From NCBI GenBank assembly GCA_019749805.1, contig JAIEPH010000026.1, forward strand, positions 1 to 64,000: 64,000 nt of DNA, given 5' to 3'. Position numbers and translations under genes: made by a program. The notes under the pieces are model-generated. The model searched no databases, had not been told where the DNA came from, and was given only the letters and a program-made list of their open reading frames with translations. This document shows positions 18,780 through 27,248 of this stretch, one piece after another; position 1 is the first letter of the stretch; every line of letters begins with the position of its first letter. The stretch comes from Mycobacteriaceae bacterium. GTDB taxonomy: Bacteria > Actinomycetota > Actinomycetes > Mycobacteriales > Mycobacteriaceae.

Positions 18780-19575
18780 GCTCGTGGCCGCTCGCGTGTG
18801 CCGAGTGGTCGTGCTCGCCGACCACGACGTAGCGGCTGCCGACCTTTACCACCTGGATGTCGGCGCGATACAACTCGGACAGGTTCGCCGATGTCATCAC
18901 CTCTTCGACGGTGCCGATACGGAATCGGCCGTCGACCAAGTACAGGACTCGGTCTACATACGGCAGAACGGGATTGACCTCATGGGTGACGAAAAGTACG
19001 GCGGTGTTCGCGTCGCGCCGGCGCGCATCGATCAGCGTCGACACCAGCCGCGCGTTGGCCGGGTCCAGGTTGAGCAGTGGCTCGTCGCACAACAGCAGCA
19101 CCGGATCCGTGGTCAGCGCCTGTGCGATCCGCACCCGCTGGAGCTCGCCGCCGGACATCACACCGACCGGCATATTCGCGAGTGCCTTGCCGTTGACCTG
19201 ATCCAGCGCCCACTGCACGGCTGTGAACTTGGCCGAACGGTCAGTCGCCAGACCCCACCGGTGGCCGTCGAACCCCAAACCGACGAGATCACACCCGCGC
19301 AGCGACAACCCGCTGTCGATGGCGCGGTGCTGGGGCACGTAACCGATTTGCCTGCTGCCCTTTTCGACCGGCTTTCCGCAGATCGTGACCTTGCCCGCGG
19401 TGAGGGGTAGTTGGCCGAGCAGCACCTTGAGCAGGGACGTCTTGCCGGTACCGTTGGGGCCGAGCACCGCGATGAATTCGCCCGCGCGCACGGTGAGGTC
19501 GAGTTGGTCCCACAGCACGCGTTCGGCGAACGCCAGCCGGGCGCTCGTCAGTTCGGCGACGACGTCAGCAGGCAC
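18772..19575 (-). CDS. znuC: Zinc ABC transporter ATP-binding protein (ZnuC-like)
   Basis: This 267-residue ATPase has Walker A GPNGTGKTS (about 39-47), the ABC signature MSGGELQRV, Walker B LLLCDEPL and the switch His in FVTHEVN. The C-terminus is His-rich (EHDHSAHASGHEHE), a feature of several zinc-importer ATPases that may sense or buffer zinc. It lies 7 bp downstream of znuA and overlaps znuB. Confidence 0.9.
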   Translation of the reverse strand: MPADVVAELTSARLAFAERVLWDQLDLTVRAGEFIAVLGPNGTGKTSLLKVLLGQLPLTAGKVTICGKPVEKGSRQIGYVPQHRAIDSGLSLRGCDLVGLGFDGHRWGLATDRSAKFTAVQWALDQVNGKALANMPVGVMSGGELQRVRIAQALTTDPVLLLCDEPLLNLDPANARLVSTLIDARRRDANTAVLFVTHEVNPVLPYVDRVLYLVDGRFRIGTVEEVMTSANLSELYRADIQVVKVGSRYVVVGEHDHSAHASGHEHE

Positions 19576-19582
19576 AGATTGA

Positions 19583-20488
19583 TTATCTGTTCGCCTGTGG
19601 CGCCTTATCCAACTGGCTCGCCAGCTGTTCGGCGGTTTGGCGCTGCCAGGTCAGGTAGTCGGTGCCATCGGGCAGGGTCTCCGTCACGTTCACGACGGGT
19701 ATCGAGGCGCGGTTGGCGGCGTCCTGAAGTTGCTTGGTGACCGTGGTCTCGGTCTGCGGGTTGTACAGCAGCGCGGACACCTGCCGAGCGTTGATCAGGT
19801 CGAGCATCGCGGCCAGGTCCGCGGGCGACGGGTCGGTGTCCTCCTCGATCGCGTTGGCGAACCCCTCCGGAGTCTTGTCGGTGATACCTGCATTGACCAG
19901 CAGGTAGTGCGCGACGGGCTCGGTCGCGACGACGGCGGCCCCGGGATGCTCCTGGCCGATCGTGCGCTCGAGCGTCAGGATCTCGTCGGCCTTGGCGCCG
20001 AAAGTCGCGGCGTTGGCGCGGTAGGCCTCGGCGTTGGCGGAGTCGATCGTCGACAGCCGTTCGGCGATCTGCGCGGCGACGGCCTTGGCGGTGGCCGGGT
20101 CGTAGAAGACGTGCTCGTTCGGGGGCTGCGACGAGGGCGGCAGCAATGCGACGGCGTCGACGCTCGGCACATCCGGATGTTGTTCCAGCACGTGTTCGAC
20201 CCAGTGGTCGTAGTCGCCTCCGTTGAAGACGACCAGCGAGGCGTCGGTTAGCGCTGCGGTGTCGGCGGGGCTGGCCTCGAACGAGTGCGGATCGGCGACC
20301 GTCCCGTTCACGATCGACGTCACTGAAGCATGGTCGCCGGCGACAGCGCTGGCCACGCTGCCCCAGACGTCGGTGGATGCCACGACGGACGCGGTGCCGG
20401 CGCCGGATTGCGCCGACTCCTGCTGACTGCATCCGGCCGCGCCGATCGCCACCACCACCGCCGTCATCGCCGCAAAGCTGGCACGCAT
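19583..20488 (-). CDS. znuA: Zinc-binding lipoprotein (ZnuA/TroA-like)
   Basis: This is a surface-anchored metal-binding protein that delivers zinc to ZnuBC. The 301-residue sequence starts with a signal peptide and lipobox (GAAGC, Cys20). The TroA fold is recognised by candidate metal-ligand His residues in ADPHSFE and NEHVFYD and a third in PVAHYLL. The long charged His loop of some ZnuA proteins is absent. It is first in the znuA-znuC-znuB operon. Confidence 0.9.
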   Translation of the reverse strand: MRASFAAMTAVVVAIGAAGCSQQESAQSGAGTASVVASTDVWGSVASAVAGDHASVTSIVNGTVADPHSFEASPADTAALTDASLVVFNGGDYDHWVEHVLEQHPDVPSVDAVALLPPSSQPPNEHVFYDPATAKAVAAQIAERLSTIDSANAEAYRANAATFGAKADEILTLERTIGQEHPGAAVVATEPVAHYLLVNAGITDKTPEGFANAIEEDTDPSPADLAAMLDLINARQVSALLYNPQTETTVTKQLQDAANRASIPVVNVTETLPDGTDYLTWQRQTAEQLASQLDKAPQANR

Positions 20489-20518
20489 GGCAATCTCCCG
20501 TAAGTCTCTGAACAGAAA

Positions 20519-20533
20519 TGAAAACCGTTTCCA
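20519..20533. promoter_or_regulatory. Zur-like operator upstream of znuA
   Basis: The palindrome TGAAAACCGTTTCCA (6 of 7 arm positions pair around C20526) lies 30 bp upstream of the znuA start, in the 101 bp gap shared with a divergent LacI-family gene. It shares TGAAAAC and the outer CA with the mrf-rpmB box. It lacks the GATTATC core, so binding is less certain than for that site. Confidence 0.65.
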
Positions 20534-20589
20534 ATAACTCTATCCCACGGCATCCCGGGTAACGCAAATTCATCGGCTAACGTCACAGC

Positions 20590-21690
20590 ATGTCCAGGAG
20601 TCCAGCGCCCCGGCGCCGGGCGACTCTGGCCTCATTGGCCGCGGAGTTGAAGGTCTCGCGGACCACCATCTCCAACGCCTACAACCGGCCGGATCAGCTG
20701 TCGGCCGATCTCCGCGATCGGGTACTGGCCACCGCGAAGCAGCTGGGCTACCCGGGACCGGACCCGGTGGCCCGCTCGTTGCGCACCCGCAAGGCCGGGG
20801 CGGTCGGTCTGATGATCACCGAACCGCTCAACTACTCGTTCAGCGATCCCGCCGCGCTCGACTTCGTCGCCGGCCTCGCGGAGTCGTGTGAAGAGGCCGG
20901 GCAGGGACTGCTGCTCGTGGCGATCGGTCCGAAGCGCAGTCTCGACGACGGTTCGGCTGCCGTCCTCGCGGCGGGGGTGGACGGGTTCGTCGTGTACTCG
21001 GCTTCCGACGACGATCCCTATCTGTCGGTGGTGCAGCAGCGGCACCTGCCCGTCGTCGTCGTCGATCAGCCCAAGGATGTGCCGGGTACGTCACGGGTAT
21101 GTATCGACGATCGCGAAGGCATGCGCCGACTCGCCGAACATGTTGTGGGCCTTGGCCACCGGGAGATCGGCCTGCTGACGATGCGACTGGGACGCGACTG
21201 GCCGCATGGGGGGCCGAAGCCGGCGTTGGCCGACCCCGACCGACTCCAGACTCCGCACTTCCACGTTCAGCGCGAGCGCATTCACGGCGTACACGACGCG
21301 ATGACCGCCGCGGGCCTCGACCCGGCGTCGCTGACCGTGGTCGAGAGCTATGAGCACCTGCCGACGTCGGGTGGGGCGGCCGCCGAGGTGGCCCTCGACG
21401 AAAATCCACGCATCACGGCGCTGATGTGCACGGCCGACGTGCTGGCGCTGTCGGCGATGGATCACCTGCGCGCGAAGGGTGTCTACGTTCCCGGGCAGAT
21501 GACGGTGACCGGCTTCGACGGTGTGCCCGAGGCGTTGCGGCGCGGCCTGACGACGGTGGTACAGCCGAGCATGGAAAAGGGCAGACGCGCGGGCCGGTTG
21601 CTGCACAACCCGCCGCGCTCCGGTCTGCCGGTGATCGAGGTGCTCGAAACCGAGGTGGTGCGCGGCCGCACGTCGGGTCCGCCGGCCTAG
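20590..21690 (+). CDS. LacI-family transcriptional regulator (Rv3575c-like)
   Basis: This 366-residue protein has an N-terminal LacI helix-turn-helix (ATLASLAAELKVSRTTISNAYN, about residues 11-32, read as two pieces) and a periplasmic-binding-protein-like sensor domain (about 70-365) with the family's VTGFDGVPEA. It corresponds to M. tuberculosis Rv3575c, which also lies next to kstR. Ligand and targets are unknown. It is divergent from znuA, so it might also act on the shared promoter region. It converges on otsB with a shared CTAG (21687-21690). Confidence 0.85.
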   Translation: MSRSPAPRRRATLASLAAELKVSRTTISNAYNRPDQLSADLRDRVLATAKQLGYPGPDPVARSLRTRKAGAVGLMITEPLNYSFSDPAALDFVAGLAESCEEAGQGLLLVAIGPKRSLDDGSAAVLAAGVDGFVVYSASDDDPYLSVVQQRHLPVVVVDQPKDVPGTSRVCIDDREGMRRLAEHVVGLGHREIGLLTMRLGRDWPHGGPKPALADPDRLQTPHFHVQRERIHGVHDAMTAAGLDPASLTVVESYEHLPTSGGAAAEVALDENPRITALMCTADVLALSAMDHLRAKGVYVPGQMTVTGFDGVPEALRRGLTTVVQPSMEKGRRAGRLLHNPPRSGLPVIEVLETEVVRGRTSGPPA

Positions 21691-22442
21691 ACTTCGGTGA
21701 TCGGCGCACGCGCATTCAGCAAGAACGCCAACGCTTCTGCGACATCGTCGGGCGACCCGATGCGAAAGCCCGCTGCTGTGTCGCCGGGTCCGACCTTGAC
21801 GCCGATGTCACCGTCGCGCATCCGTGCGAATGCCTTCTCGTCGGTGACATCGTCGCCGACGAAAACCACTGCGGTAGAGGCGTTCTGGTCGCGCAGGATG
21901 TCGACCGCCTCGCCCTTGTCGGTCTGGATGACCGCGAACTCCAGCACCGCCTTGCCCGCGGTGGCGTGCGCGTCCCAGTTCTCCGAGGCGCGGCGGGCCT
22001 GCTCCAATGCCGCCTCGCCGTCGGCCGGATTGGCATTGCGGACGTGCAGGGCGACCGATGCCGGTTTGGTCTCCACCGTCACGCCGGGCTTGTTCGCTGC
22101 AATCTCGTTCAGCTCGGCGATGATTCGCGTCAGCAGGCCCTCGTCGATGTCGTGGGCGAAGCCGGTGTCGAACTCGGCCCCGTGGCTGCCGACCAGGTGA
22201 ACGGATGCCGGCATTCCCGAAAGCGTTCGCAGCACGCCGAGCGCCCGTCCGGATACCAGGGCCACGTCGGTGTCGGGCAGTTCGGCGAGCGCGGTCAACG
22301 CGGTGGCCGCATCGGACAGCATCCGGGCGTCGGCCGGGTTGCTGACGATGGGCGCGAGGGTGCCGTCGAAATCGCAGGTGACCAGTAATCGGGGAACCCG
22401 GGAAACCGTATCGAGCGCGCGCTGCAATTCGACCGGGAGCAC
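21687..22442 (-). CDS. otsB: Trehalose-6-phosphate phosphatase
   Basis: This HAD-superfamily enzyme dephosphorylates trehalose-6-phosphate. The 251-residue protein has motif I DFDGTLAPI (about 25-33), motif II VSGR, and motif III/IV GDDVTDEKAF, with the trehalose-phosphatase phrase VGSHGAEF. The start is a GTG at 22442, only 2 bp after the kstR stop on the same strand, so it is probably co-transcribed with kstR. It is a single-domain protein without the N-terminal extension of M. tuberculosis OtsB2. No otsA is present. Confidence 0.9.
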   Translation of the reverse strand: MLPVELQRALDTVSRVPRLLVTCDFDGTLAPIVSNPADARMLSDAATALTALAELPDTDVALVSGRALGVLRTLSGMPASVHLVGSHGAEFDTGFAHDIDEGLLTRIIAELNEIAANKPGVTVETKPASVALHVRNANPADGEAALEQARRASENWDAHATAGKAVLEFAVIQTDKGEAVDILRDQNASTAVVFVGDDVTDEKAFARMRDGDIGVKVGPGDTAAGFRIGSPDDVAEALAFLLNARAPITEV

Positions 22443-22444
22443 GC

Positions 22445-23116
22445 CTAGATCTTAGGGTGCTCGCCGTCGCCGATCAGAAGCCGCACGGCGAGGTCCAGAC
22501 GCTTGGCGACATCGGTCGCCGACGCCCGCCGCGTCAGCCAGGCGAGCAGGTTCGAAAGCCAGACGTCGGAGATGACGCGCGCGATGTGGTACTGGTCCTC
22601 GGTCGGCTCGCCGTCGCTCATGGCGCGGGCGAACATCGAGTCCATCAGCTTGCCGACGTGGTCGACCTCGCCCGCCGCCGACGCGTCGGCGAATACGAAT
22701 GCCCGTGTCATCGCCTCGGTCAGCAGCGGATTGCGCTGCATCGACCGGTTGAGCTTGCCGACCATGACGTTCAGCCGCTGGTAGGGGGTGCCCCCGACGA
22801 TCGTGGCACGGTCGGTCTTGGCGTCGATGCGCTCGAATTCCCGGCCCAGCGCCGAGACGAGTAGGTGCACCTTCGAGGGGAAGTAGCGATACAGCGTGCC
22901 TACCGCGACATCGGCCCGTTCCGCGACCGCGCGCATCTGGACCGCCTCGTAACCGCCCTTGGAGGCGATGGCCAGGGTGGCATCCAGGATTCGCTTGCGG
23001 CGCTCCCGCTGGGCTTCGGAGCCCAGTTCGGACTCGGCCAGGACCGCCACGGTCATCACCTGGGGCGGTCGCGAATCCGACCCCGATCCCTGGGTTGGCT
23101 GTGACAGGCCGGACAT
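22445..23116 (-). CDS. kstR: TetR-family cholesterol regulator KstR
   Basis: KstR represses the upper cholesterol-catabolism regulon and is released by CoA thioesters of cholesterol side-chain intermediates. The 223-residue protein is nearly identical to M. tuberculosis KstR (Rv3574) from AESELGSEAQRERRKRILD through MRAVAERADVAVGTLYRYF (helix-turn-helix) to the C-terminus. The first 20 residues (MSGLSQPTQG...) are an extra Ser/Gln/Pro-rich leader. A downstream Met (MTVAVLAESE, 23056) would give the usual length, but the start at 23116 has the better ribosome site (GAAGGAG, 11 bases upstream). A KstR box lies between it and fadE34. Confidence 0.96.
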   Translation of the reverse strand: MSGLSQPTQGSGSDSRPPQVMTVAVLAESELGSEAQRERRKRILDATLAIASKGGYEAVQMRAVAERADVAVGTLYRYFPSKVHLLVSALGREFERIDAKTDRATIVGGTPYQRLNVMVGKLNRSMQRNPLLTEAMTRAFVFADASAAGEVDHVGKLMDSMFARAMSDGEPTEDQYHIARVISDVWLSNLLAWLTRRASATDVAKRLDLAVRLLIGDGEHPKI

Positions 23117-23258
23117 CTGTTCGACTACTCCTTCTCCGCACGCGTACGAATGAAAACGATACGCATGCCGAACTTCATTTTCTCACTTCAGAGACGCCAC
23201 GGCACCGACGTGTCCTGCTGCTATGGCGGTCGACTTGACGGTCGATCGCTGGCACTAT

Positions 23259-23272
23259 TAGAACACGTTCTA
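23259..23272. promoter_or_regulatory. KstR operator between kstR and fadE34
   Basis: TAGAACACGTTCTA matches the KstR motif TnnAACnnGTTnnA at every fixed position, with perfect 6-bp inverted arms around AC. It lies in the 198 bp divergent region and can control both fadE34 (43 bp downstream) and kstR itself. The rest of this gap has only a purine-rich AGGAG (23304-23308) that serves fadE34. Confidence 0.92.
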
Positions 23273-23314
23273 GTGGGAAGCATGGACTTCTCACCCAAAC
23301 GCTAGGAGCAGACG

Positions 23315-25447
23315 GTGTCAGCCACAATGACCGACGAGCAGTTTGCCGCGCGCGAGCTGGTCCGTAGCTGGGCGGCTGCTTCAGGCCCCTCCGAGGCGGC
23401 CAGGAAGGTCGAGGCGGGCCAGCCGGACGCGTGGCGTTCAGCCTATGACGGGTTGGCCCAGCTCGGCCTCTTCGGTGTCGCGCTGTCCGAGGAGAAAGGC
23501 GGCGCCGACGGCACCGTCGAGGATCTGTGCGCGATGGTCGACGAGGCCGCTGCAGCCCTGGTCCCCGGTCCGGTCGCAACCACGGCACTGGCCACGTTGC
23601 TGGTCGAGCAGGCCGACATCCTGGAGTTGCTGATCGCCGGTGAGCGCGTTGCGGGGGTCACGCTGACGGCCAACATCGAATTCGACGGGGCGCGGGCATC
23701 CGGCACCGCCGATTACGTACTCGGAGCCGATCCGGCCGGGGTTTTGGTGCTGCCCGCTGCAGACTCCGTCGTGCTGATCGACGCATCTACCGACGGTGTC
23801 ACCATCGAACCGCTGACCCCGACCGACTTCTCGCGGCCGCTGGGGCGCGTCGTGCTGGACGCCGCACCCGCGGTGAAGCTGTCGACGTCGCCGCAACGTT
23901 TCGCCGATCTGGCTGCCACGGTGCTGGCCGCCGAGGCAGCGGGGCTGGCGCGCTGGGCGCTACAGACCGCGACGGAGTACGCGAAGGTGCGCGAGCAGTT
24001 CGGCAAGCCCATCGGCAGTTTCCAAGCCATCAAGCACATGTGCGCCGAGATGTTGCTTCGCTCCGAGCAGGCTTCGGTGGCCGCGGCGGACGCGGCCAGG
24101 GCAGTGGCCGAGGATGACGAACAGCAGCTCTCCATCGCCGTCGCAGTGGCTGCGGCCGCCGGAATCGTCGCCGCGAAAGCCAACGCCAAGGACTGCATTC
24201 AGGTACTCGGTGGCATCGGGATCACGTGGGAGCACGACGCGCATCTGTATCTGCGGCGCGCGTACGGCATCGCGCATTTCCTCGGTGGTGCCGACAAGTG
24301 GCTGAGACGTGTCGCGACACTCACTCAGCAGGGTGTGCGCCGCGATCTGAAGATCGACCTCGAATCGGTGGAGCATCTGCGCCCCGAGATCGCCTCTGCG
24401 GTAGCCGAAGTCGCCGCACAGCCCGCGGAGAAGCGGCAGGTTGCGTTGGCTGATTCCGGACTGTTGGCGCCGCACTGGCCGCGTCCGCACGGCCGCGAGG
24501 CCGGCCCGGCCGAACAGTTGCTGATCGATCAGGAGCTGGCCAAGGCCGAGGTCGTCCGCCCGGATCTGGTGATCGGATGGTGGGCGGTCCCCACGATTCT
24601 CGAGCACGGCTCTCCCGAGCAGATCGAGCAGTTCGTCCCCGCCACGCTGCGGGGCGAGTTCCTGTGGTGCCAGCTGTTCAGCGAGCCCGGCGCGGGGTCG
24701 GATCTGGCCGCGCTGCGCACCAAGGCAGTACGAGCCGACGGCGTGTCCGCGAGCGGCACCAAGTGCTCCGGCTGGAAGCTCACCGGACAGAAGGTGTGGA
24801 CGTCGGCGGCCCACAAGGCGGCATGGGGGGTGTGCCTGGCCCGTACCGATCCGGACGCCCCCAAGCACAAGGGCATCACCTATTTCCTCGTCGACATGAA
24901 GTCGGCTGGCATCGACATCCGTCCGCTTCGTGAGATCACCGGCGACAACCTGTTCAACGAGGTGTTCTTCGACGAGGTCTTCGTGCCCGACGAGATGGTG
25001 GTGGGCCCGGTCAACGACGGCTGGCGGCTGGCACGCACGACGCTGGCCAACGAGCGGGTGGCGATGGCGCATGGCACCGCGCTGGGCAATCCGATGGAGG
25101 AGTTGTTGCGTCAGGTCGCCGATCTCGATCTCGATTCGACCGGCCAGCAACAGCTCGGCTCGCTGATCCTGGCGGCCCAGGTCGGCTCGCTGTTGGATCA
25201 GAAGATTGCGGAACTCGCTGTGGGGGGCCAAGATCCGGGTCCGCAGGCCAGTGCGCGCAAGCTCATCGGCGTGCGCTACCGGCAGGCGCTGTCCGAGCTG
25301 AGGATGGAGCTGTCCGAGGGCGCGGGCGTCGTCGACAACAAGACCGTCTTCGACTTCTTGAACACCCGCTGCCTGACGATCGCAGGCGGAACCGAGCAGA
25401 TTCTGCTCACCATGGCAGGCGAACGACTTCTCGGCCTACCCCGCTAG
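23315..25447 (+). CDS. fadE34: Fused two-domain acyl-CoA dehydrogenase FadE34
   Basis: FadE34 (ChsE3) dehydrogenates a steroid side-chain CoA thioester (C24 intermediate) in cholesterol beta-oxidation. The 710-residue chain is two acyl-CoA dehydrogenase units in tandem. The N-terminal unit (about 1-345) shows QFGKPIGSFQAIKH and LGGIGITWEHDAHLYLRRA; the C-terminal unit (about 350-710) shows FSEPGAGSDLAALRTKA and ends GGTEQILLTMAGERLLGLPR. Most cholesterol FadEs are alpha2-beta2 heterotetramers from two genes; here one gene encodes both halves. The GTG start at 23315 has AGGAG six bases upstream. It converges with interlocked CTAG stops on the next gene. Confidence 0.95.
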   Translation: MSATMTDEQFAARELVRSWAAASGPSEAARKVEAGQPDAWRSAYDGLAQLGLFGVALSEEKGGADGTVEDLCAMVDEAAAALVPGPVATTALATLLVEQADILELLIAGERVAGVTLTANIEFDGARASGTADYVLGADPAGVLVLPAADSVVLIDASTDGVTIEPLTPTDFSRPLGRVVLDAAPAVKLSTSPQRFADLAATVLAAEAAGLARWALQTATEYAKVREQFGKPIGSFQAIKHMCAEMLLRSEQASVAAADAARAVAEDDEQQLSIAVAVAAAAGIVAAKANAKDCIQVLGGIGITWEHDAHLYLRRAYGIAHFLGGADKWLRRVATLTQQGVRRDLKIDLESVEHLRPEIASAVAEVAAQPAEKRQVALADSGLLAPHWPRPHGREAGPAEQLLIDQELAKAEVVRPDLVIGWWAVPTILEHGSPEQIEQFVPATLRGEFLWCQLFSEPGAGSDLAALRTKAVRADGVSASGTKCSGWKLTGQKVWTSAAHKAAWGVCLARTDPDAPKHKGITYFLVDMKSAGIDIRPLREITGDNLFNEVFFDEVFVPDEMVVGPVNDGWRLARTTLANERVAMAHGTALGNPMEELLRQVADLDLDSTGQQQLGSLILAAQVGSLLDQKIAELAVGGQDPGPQASARKLIGVRYRQALSELRMELSEGAGVVDNKTVFDFLNTRCLTIAGGTEQILLTMAGERLLGLPR

Positions 25448-25992
25448 CTGAACGCGGCCTGCGCGCAGGCGTTGGGTGACGTCAGGTTGACGCCGGCGTA
25501 CACCACCTGGATGTACGAGCACACGATCAGCGGAACGTCGGTTCGGGGACGCCCGGTGTAGGAGTCGATGGGCCATGCGACGCCGTGCAGGGCAACCCTG
25601 TCCGGCGGTCCGCCGCCGAAGTAGACCGTCGAGATCTCGTTGTCGGTCAAGGATTTGAAGATCCGAGTGTTCGGGGTCGCGACGTTCGAATTGATGTATA
25701 CGGAGCGGTCCATCGTGCGCAGCGTCACGTTCTGCCGGGCATACAGATCACCGGGAAACCCGACCACACCGTTCGGTGTGCGCAGGTTTGCGACAGTGTC
25801 GAACAAGCATCTCGCTTCGGCTGCAATGCAATTGGCCGTCACATGCATCTGGAGCGTGTCCACCGGGTTGACGGGAATCGACGAGTCCGCGGTATCCAGC
25901 GCAGCAGATGACACGGCTGTCGGTGTGATGGATGCCAGTGTCAGCACTGTCGCCGAGATCGCCACGAACGCGCCGGCCAACCGCTCAATCAC
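25444..25992 (-). CDS. Secreted protein of unknown function (Rv3572-like)
   Basis: This 182-residue protein has an N-terminal signal peptide (hydrophobic to about residue 28, Ala-rich cleavage region) and no lipobox, so it is probably exported. The mature part has four Cys that could pair. It occupies the place of M. tuberculosis Rv3572 between fadE34 and kshB. No catalytic motif is visible. It is downstream of kshB on the same strand with a 39 bp gap. Confidence 0.8.
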   Translation of the reverse strand: MIERLAGAFVAISATVLTLASITPTAVSSAALDTADSSIPVNPVDTLQMHVTANCIAAEARCLFDTVANLRTPNGVVGFPGDLYARQNVTLRTMDRSVYINSNVATPNTRIFKSLTDNEISTVYFGGGPPDRVALHGVAWPIDSYTGRPRTDVPLIVCSYIQVVYAGVNLTSPNACAQAAFS

Positions 25993-26031
25993 AGAGATGC
26001 TCCCTTCGGTGCGCGCATCGTAGCCCGCGGG

Positions 26032-27093
26032 TTACTCGTCGTAGGTGACTTCGACCGAATCGGATCGCGGCAGCGCCTGGCAGCCCAGGATCAGGCCTTC
26101 GTCGAGGTCGGACTGCTCGAGCACGTCGTTGACCTCCATCTCGACGTCGCCGCTCTTCTTCAGTACCGCGCACGCGCCGCAGTGCCCCTCCCGACACGAG
26201 AACGGGGCATCGAGGCCCTTGTCGAGCAGGACGTCGAGCAGCTTCGCCTTGCGCGGCCAGCTGATCTCATGCTTCTCACCGTCGAGCGTGACGACCGCTG
26301 TCGCCGGGCCCTCATCGCTGTCGTCTTCCTCGATGACCACTGCGGCGAACGGGTCGGAGTCCAACGACTTGAACACCTCGATGTGGATGCTTTGCGCGCC
26401 GACGGACTTGAGCGCTTCCTCGGCGGCGACCATGAAGGGACCCGGGCCGCAGATGTACGCGTCGTGTCCCGCATACGGCTCGGCCAGGCCGGCCAACGCC
26501 GCCGCGCTCGGCAGCCCCTGCACGCTGACCAGCCAGTGCACGACAGTGAGCCGATCGGGGTACTTGGCCGACAGGTCGCGCAGCGCGGCGTTGAAGATCA
26601 CCGAGTTCTCGTCCTCGTTGGCATAGATCAACACGACCTTGCCGCTGCCCTCGGCGAGGGCCGACTTGCAGATCGACATCATCGGCGTGATGCCGCTGCC
26701 GGCACTCATCAGCAAGAAATCGGTGTCGAGGGTCTTGGGTACGAAGGTGCCCGACGGTGCCAGCACGTGCAACTTCATGCCGGCGTGCGCGTTGTCGCAC
26801 AGCCAGTTCGACGCGTATCCGTCCGCGGTGCGCTTGACGGTCACCGTCAGGGGGTCGTCGGTGAAGGGGGAACTGCACAGCGAGTAGCAGCGGGCCACCG
26901 AGCCGGTGCGGTCGCTGGGCACCCGCAGCGTCAGGAACTGACCCGGCGAGTAGCGCAACTTCTCGGCTGGGACATCTGCAGAGTCGGGGCCGTCCGGGAC
27001 CCTGAAAACCAGCGAACGCGCGTCGGCGGTCTCCTCGACGACGTCGGTCAGCTCCAGCTCGAGCACGTGGCTTCCGAGCGGCTCGTCCGTCAC
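26032..27093 (-). CDS. kshB: 3-ketosteroid 9alpha-hydroxylase reductase KshB
   Basis: KshB passes electrons from NADH to the Rieske oxygenase KshA, which opens steroid ring B. The 353-residue protein has an FAD-binding domain (RCYSLCSSP, about 65-75), an NAD-binding domain (MSAGSGITPMMS), and a C-terminal plant-type [2Fe-2S] ferredoxin domain with Cys300, 305, 308 and 338. It corresponds to M. tuberculosis Rv3571. A KstR box lies 37 bp upstream of its start. KshA is not in the window. Confidence 0.95.
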   Translation of the reverse strand: MTDEPLGSHVLELELTDVVEETADARSLVFRVPDGPDSADVPAEKLRYSPGQFLTLRVPSDRTGSVARCYSLCSSPFTDDPLTVTVKRTADGYASNWLCDNAHAGMKLHVLAPSGTFVPKTLDTDFLLMSAGSGITPMMSICKSALAEGSGKVVLIYANEDENSVIFNAALRDLSAKYPDRLTVVHWLVSVQGLPSAAALAGLAEPYAGHDAYICGPGPFMVAAEEALKSVGAQSIHIEVFKSLDSDPFAAVVIEEDDSDEGPATAVVTLDGEKHEISWPRKAKLLDVLLDKGLDAPFSCREGHCGACAVLKKSGDVEMEVNDVLEQSDLDEGLILGCQALPRSDSVEVTYDE

Positions 27094-27129
27094 CGTTCAC
27101 CCTTCCTCGTGAAAATATGGGCCAATAAC

Positions 27130-27143
27130 TAGAACAGGTTACA
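27130..27143. promoter_or_regulatory. KstR operator upstream of kshB
   Basis: TAGAACAGGTTACA matches TnnAACnnGTTnnA at all fixed positions. It lies between the divergent kshB and hsaA genes, nearer to kshB. Confidence 0.85.
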
Positions 27144-27197
27144 GAAATGCATGTCCCCAGGTCCAGCCGCCGCAGCGAGGCCCTTCTCGACACAAAT

Positions 27198-27211
27198 CGT
27201 AACGTGTTCTA
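27198..27211. promoter_or_regulatory. Second KstR-type operator, upstream of hsaA
   Basis: CGTAACGTGTTCTA keeps AACnnGTTnnA of the KstR motif but has C in place of the first T. It lies 38 bp before the hsaA start, so the kshB-hsaA gap holds one box per gene. The mismatch makes this one weaker. Confidence 0.7.
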
Positions 27212-27248
27212 ATCTTCATCTAGGCCCATACTCCGGAAGGCGAATCCA

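Noticed and set aside
23056..23116. Shorter KstR start at MTVAVLAESE
   Set aside because: Closer to the M. tuberculosis length, but the upstream ATG has the better ribosome site. Left as an alternative in the kstR entry.
23151..23170. ATGAAAACGATACG upstream of kstR resembling the left half of a Zur box
   Set aside because: The right half does not pair, and neither kstR nor fadE34 has a zinc link. The KstR box nearby explains regulation.
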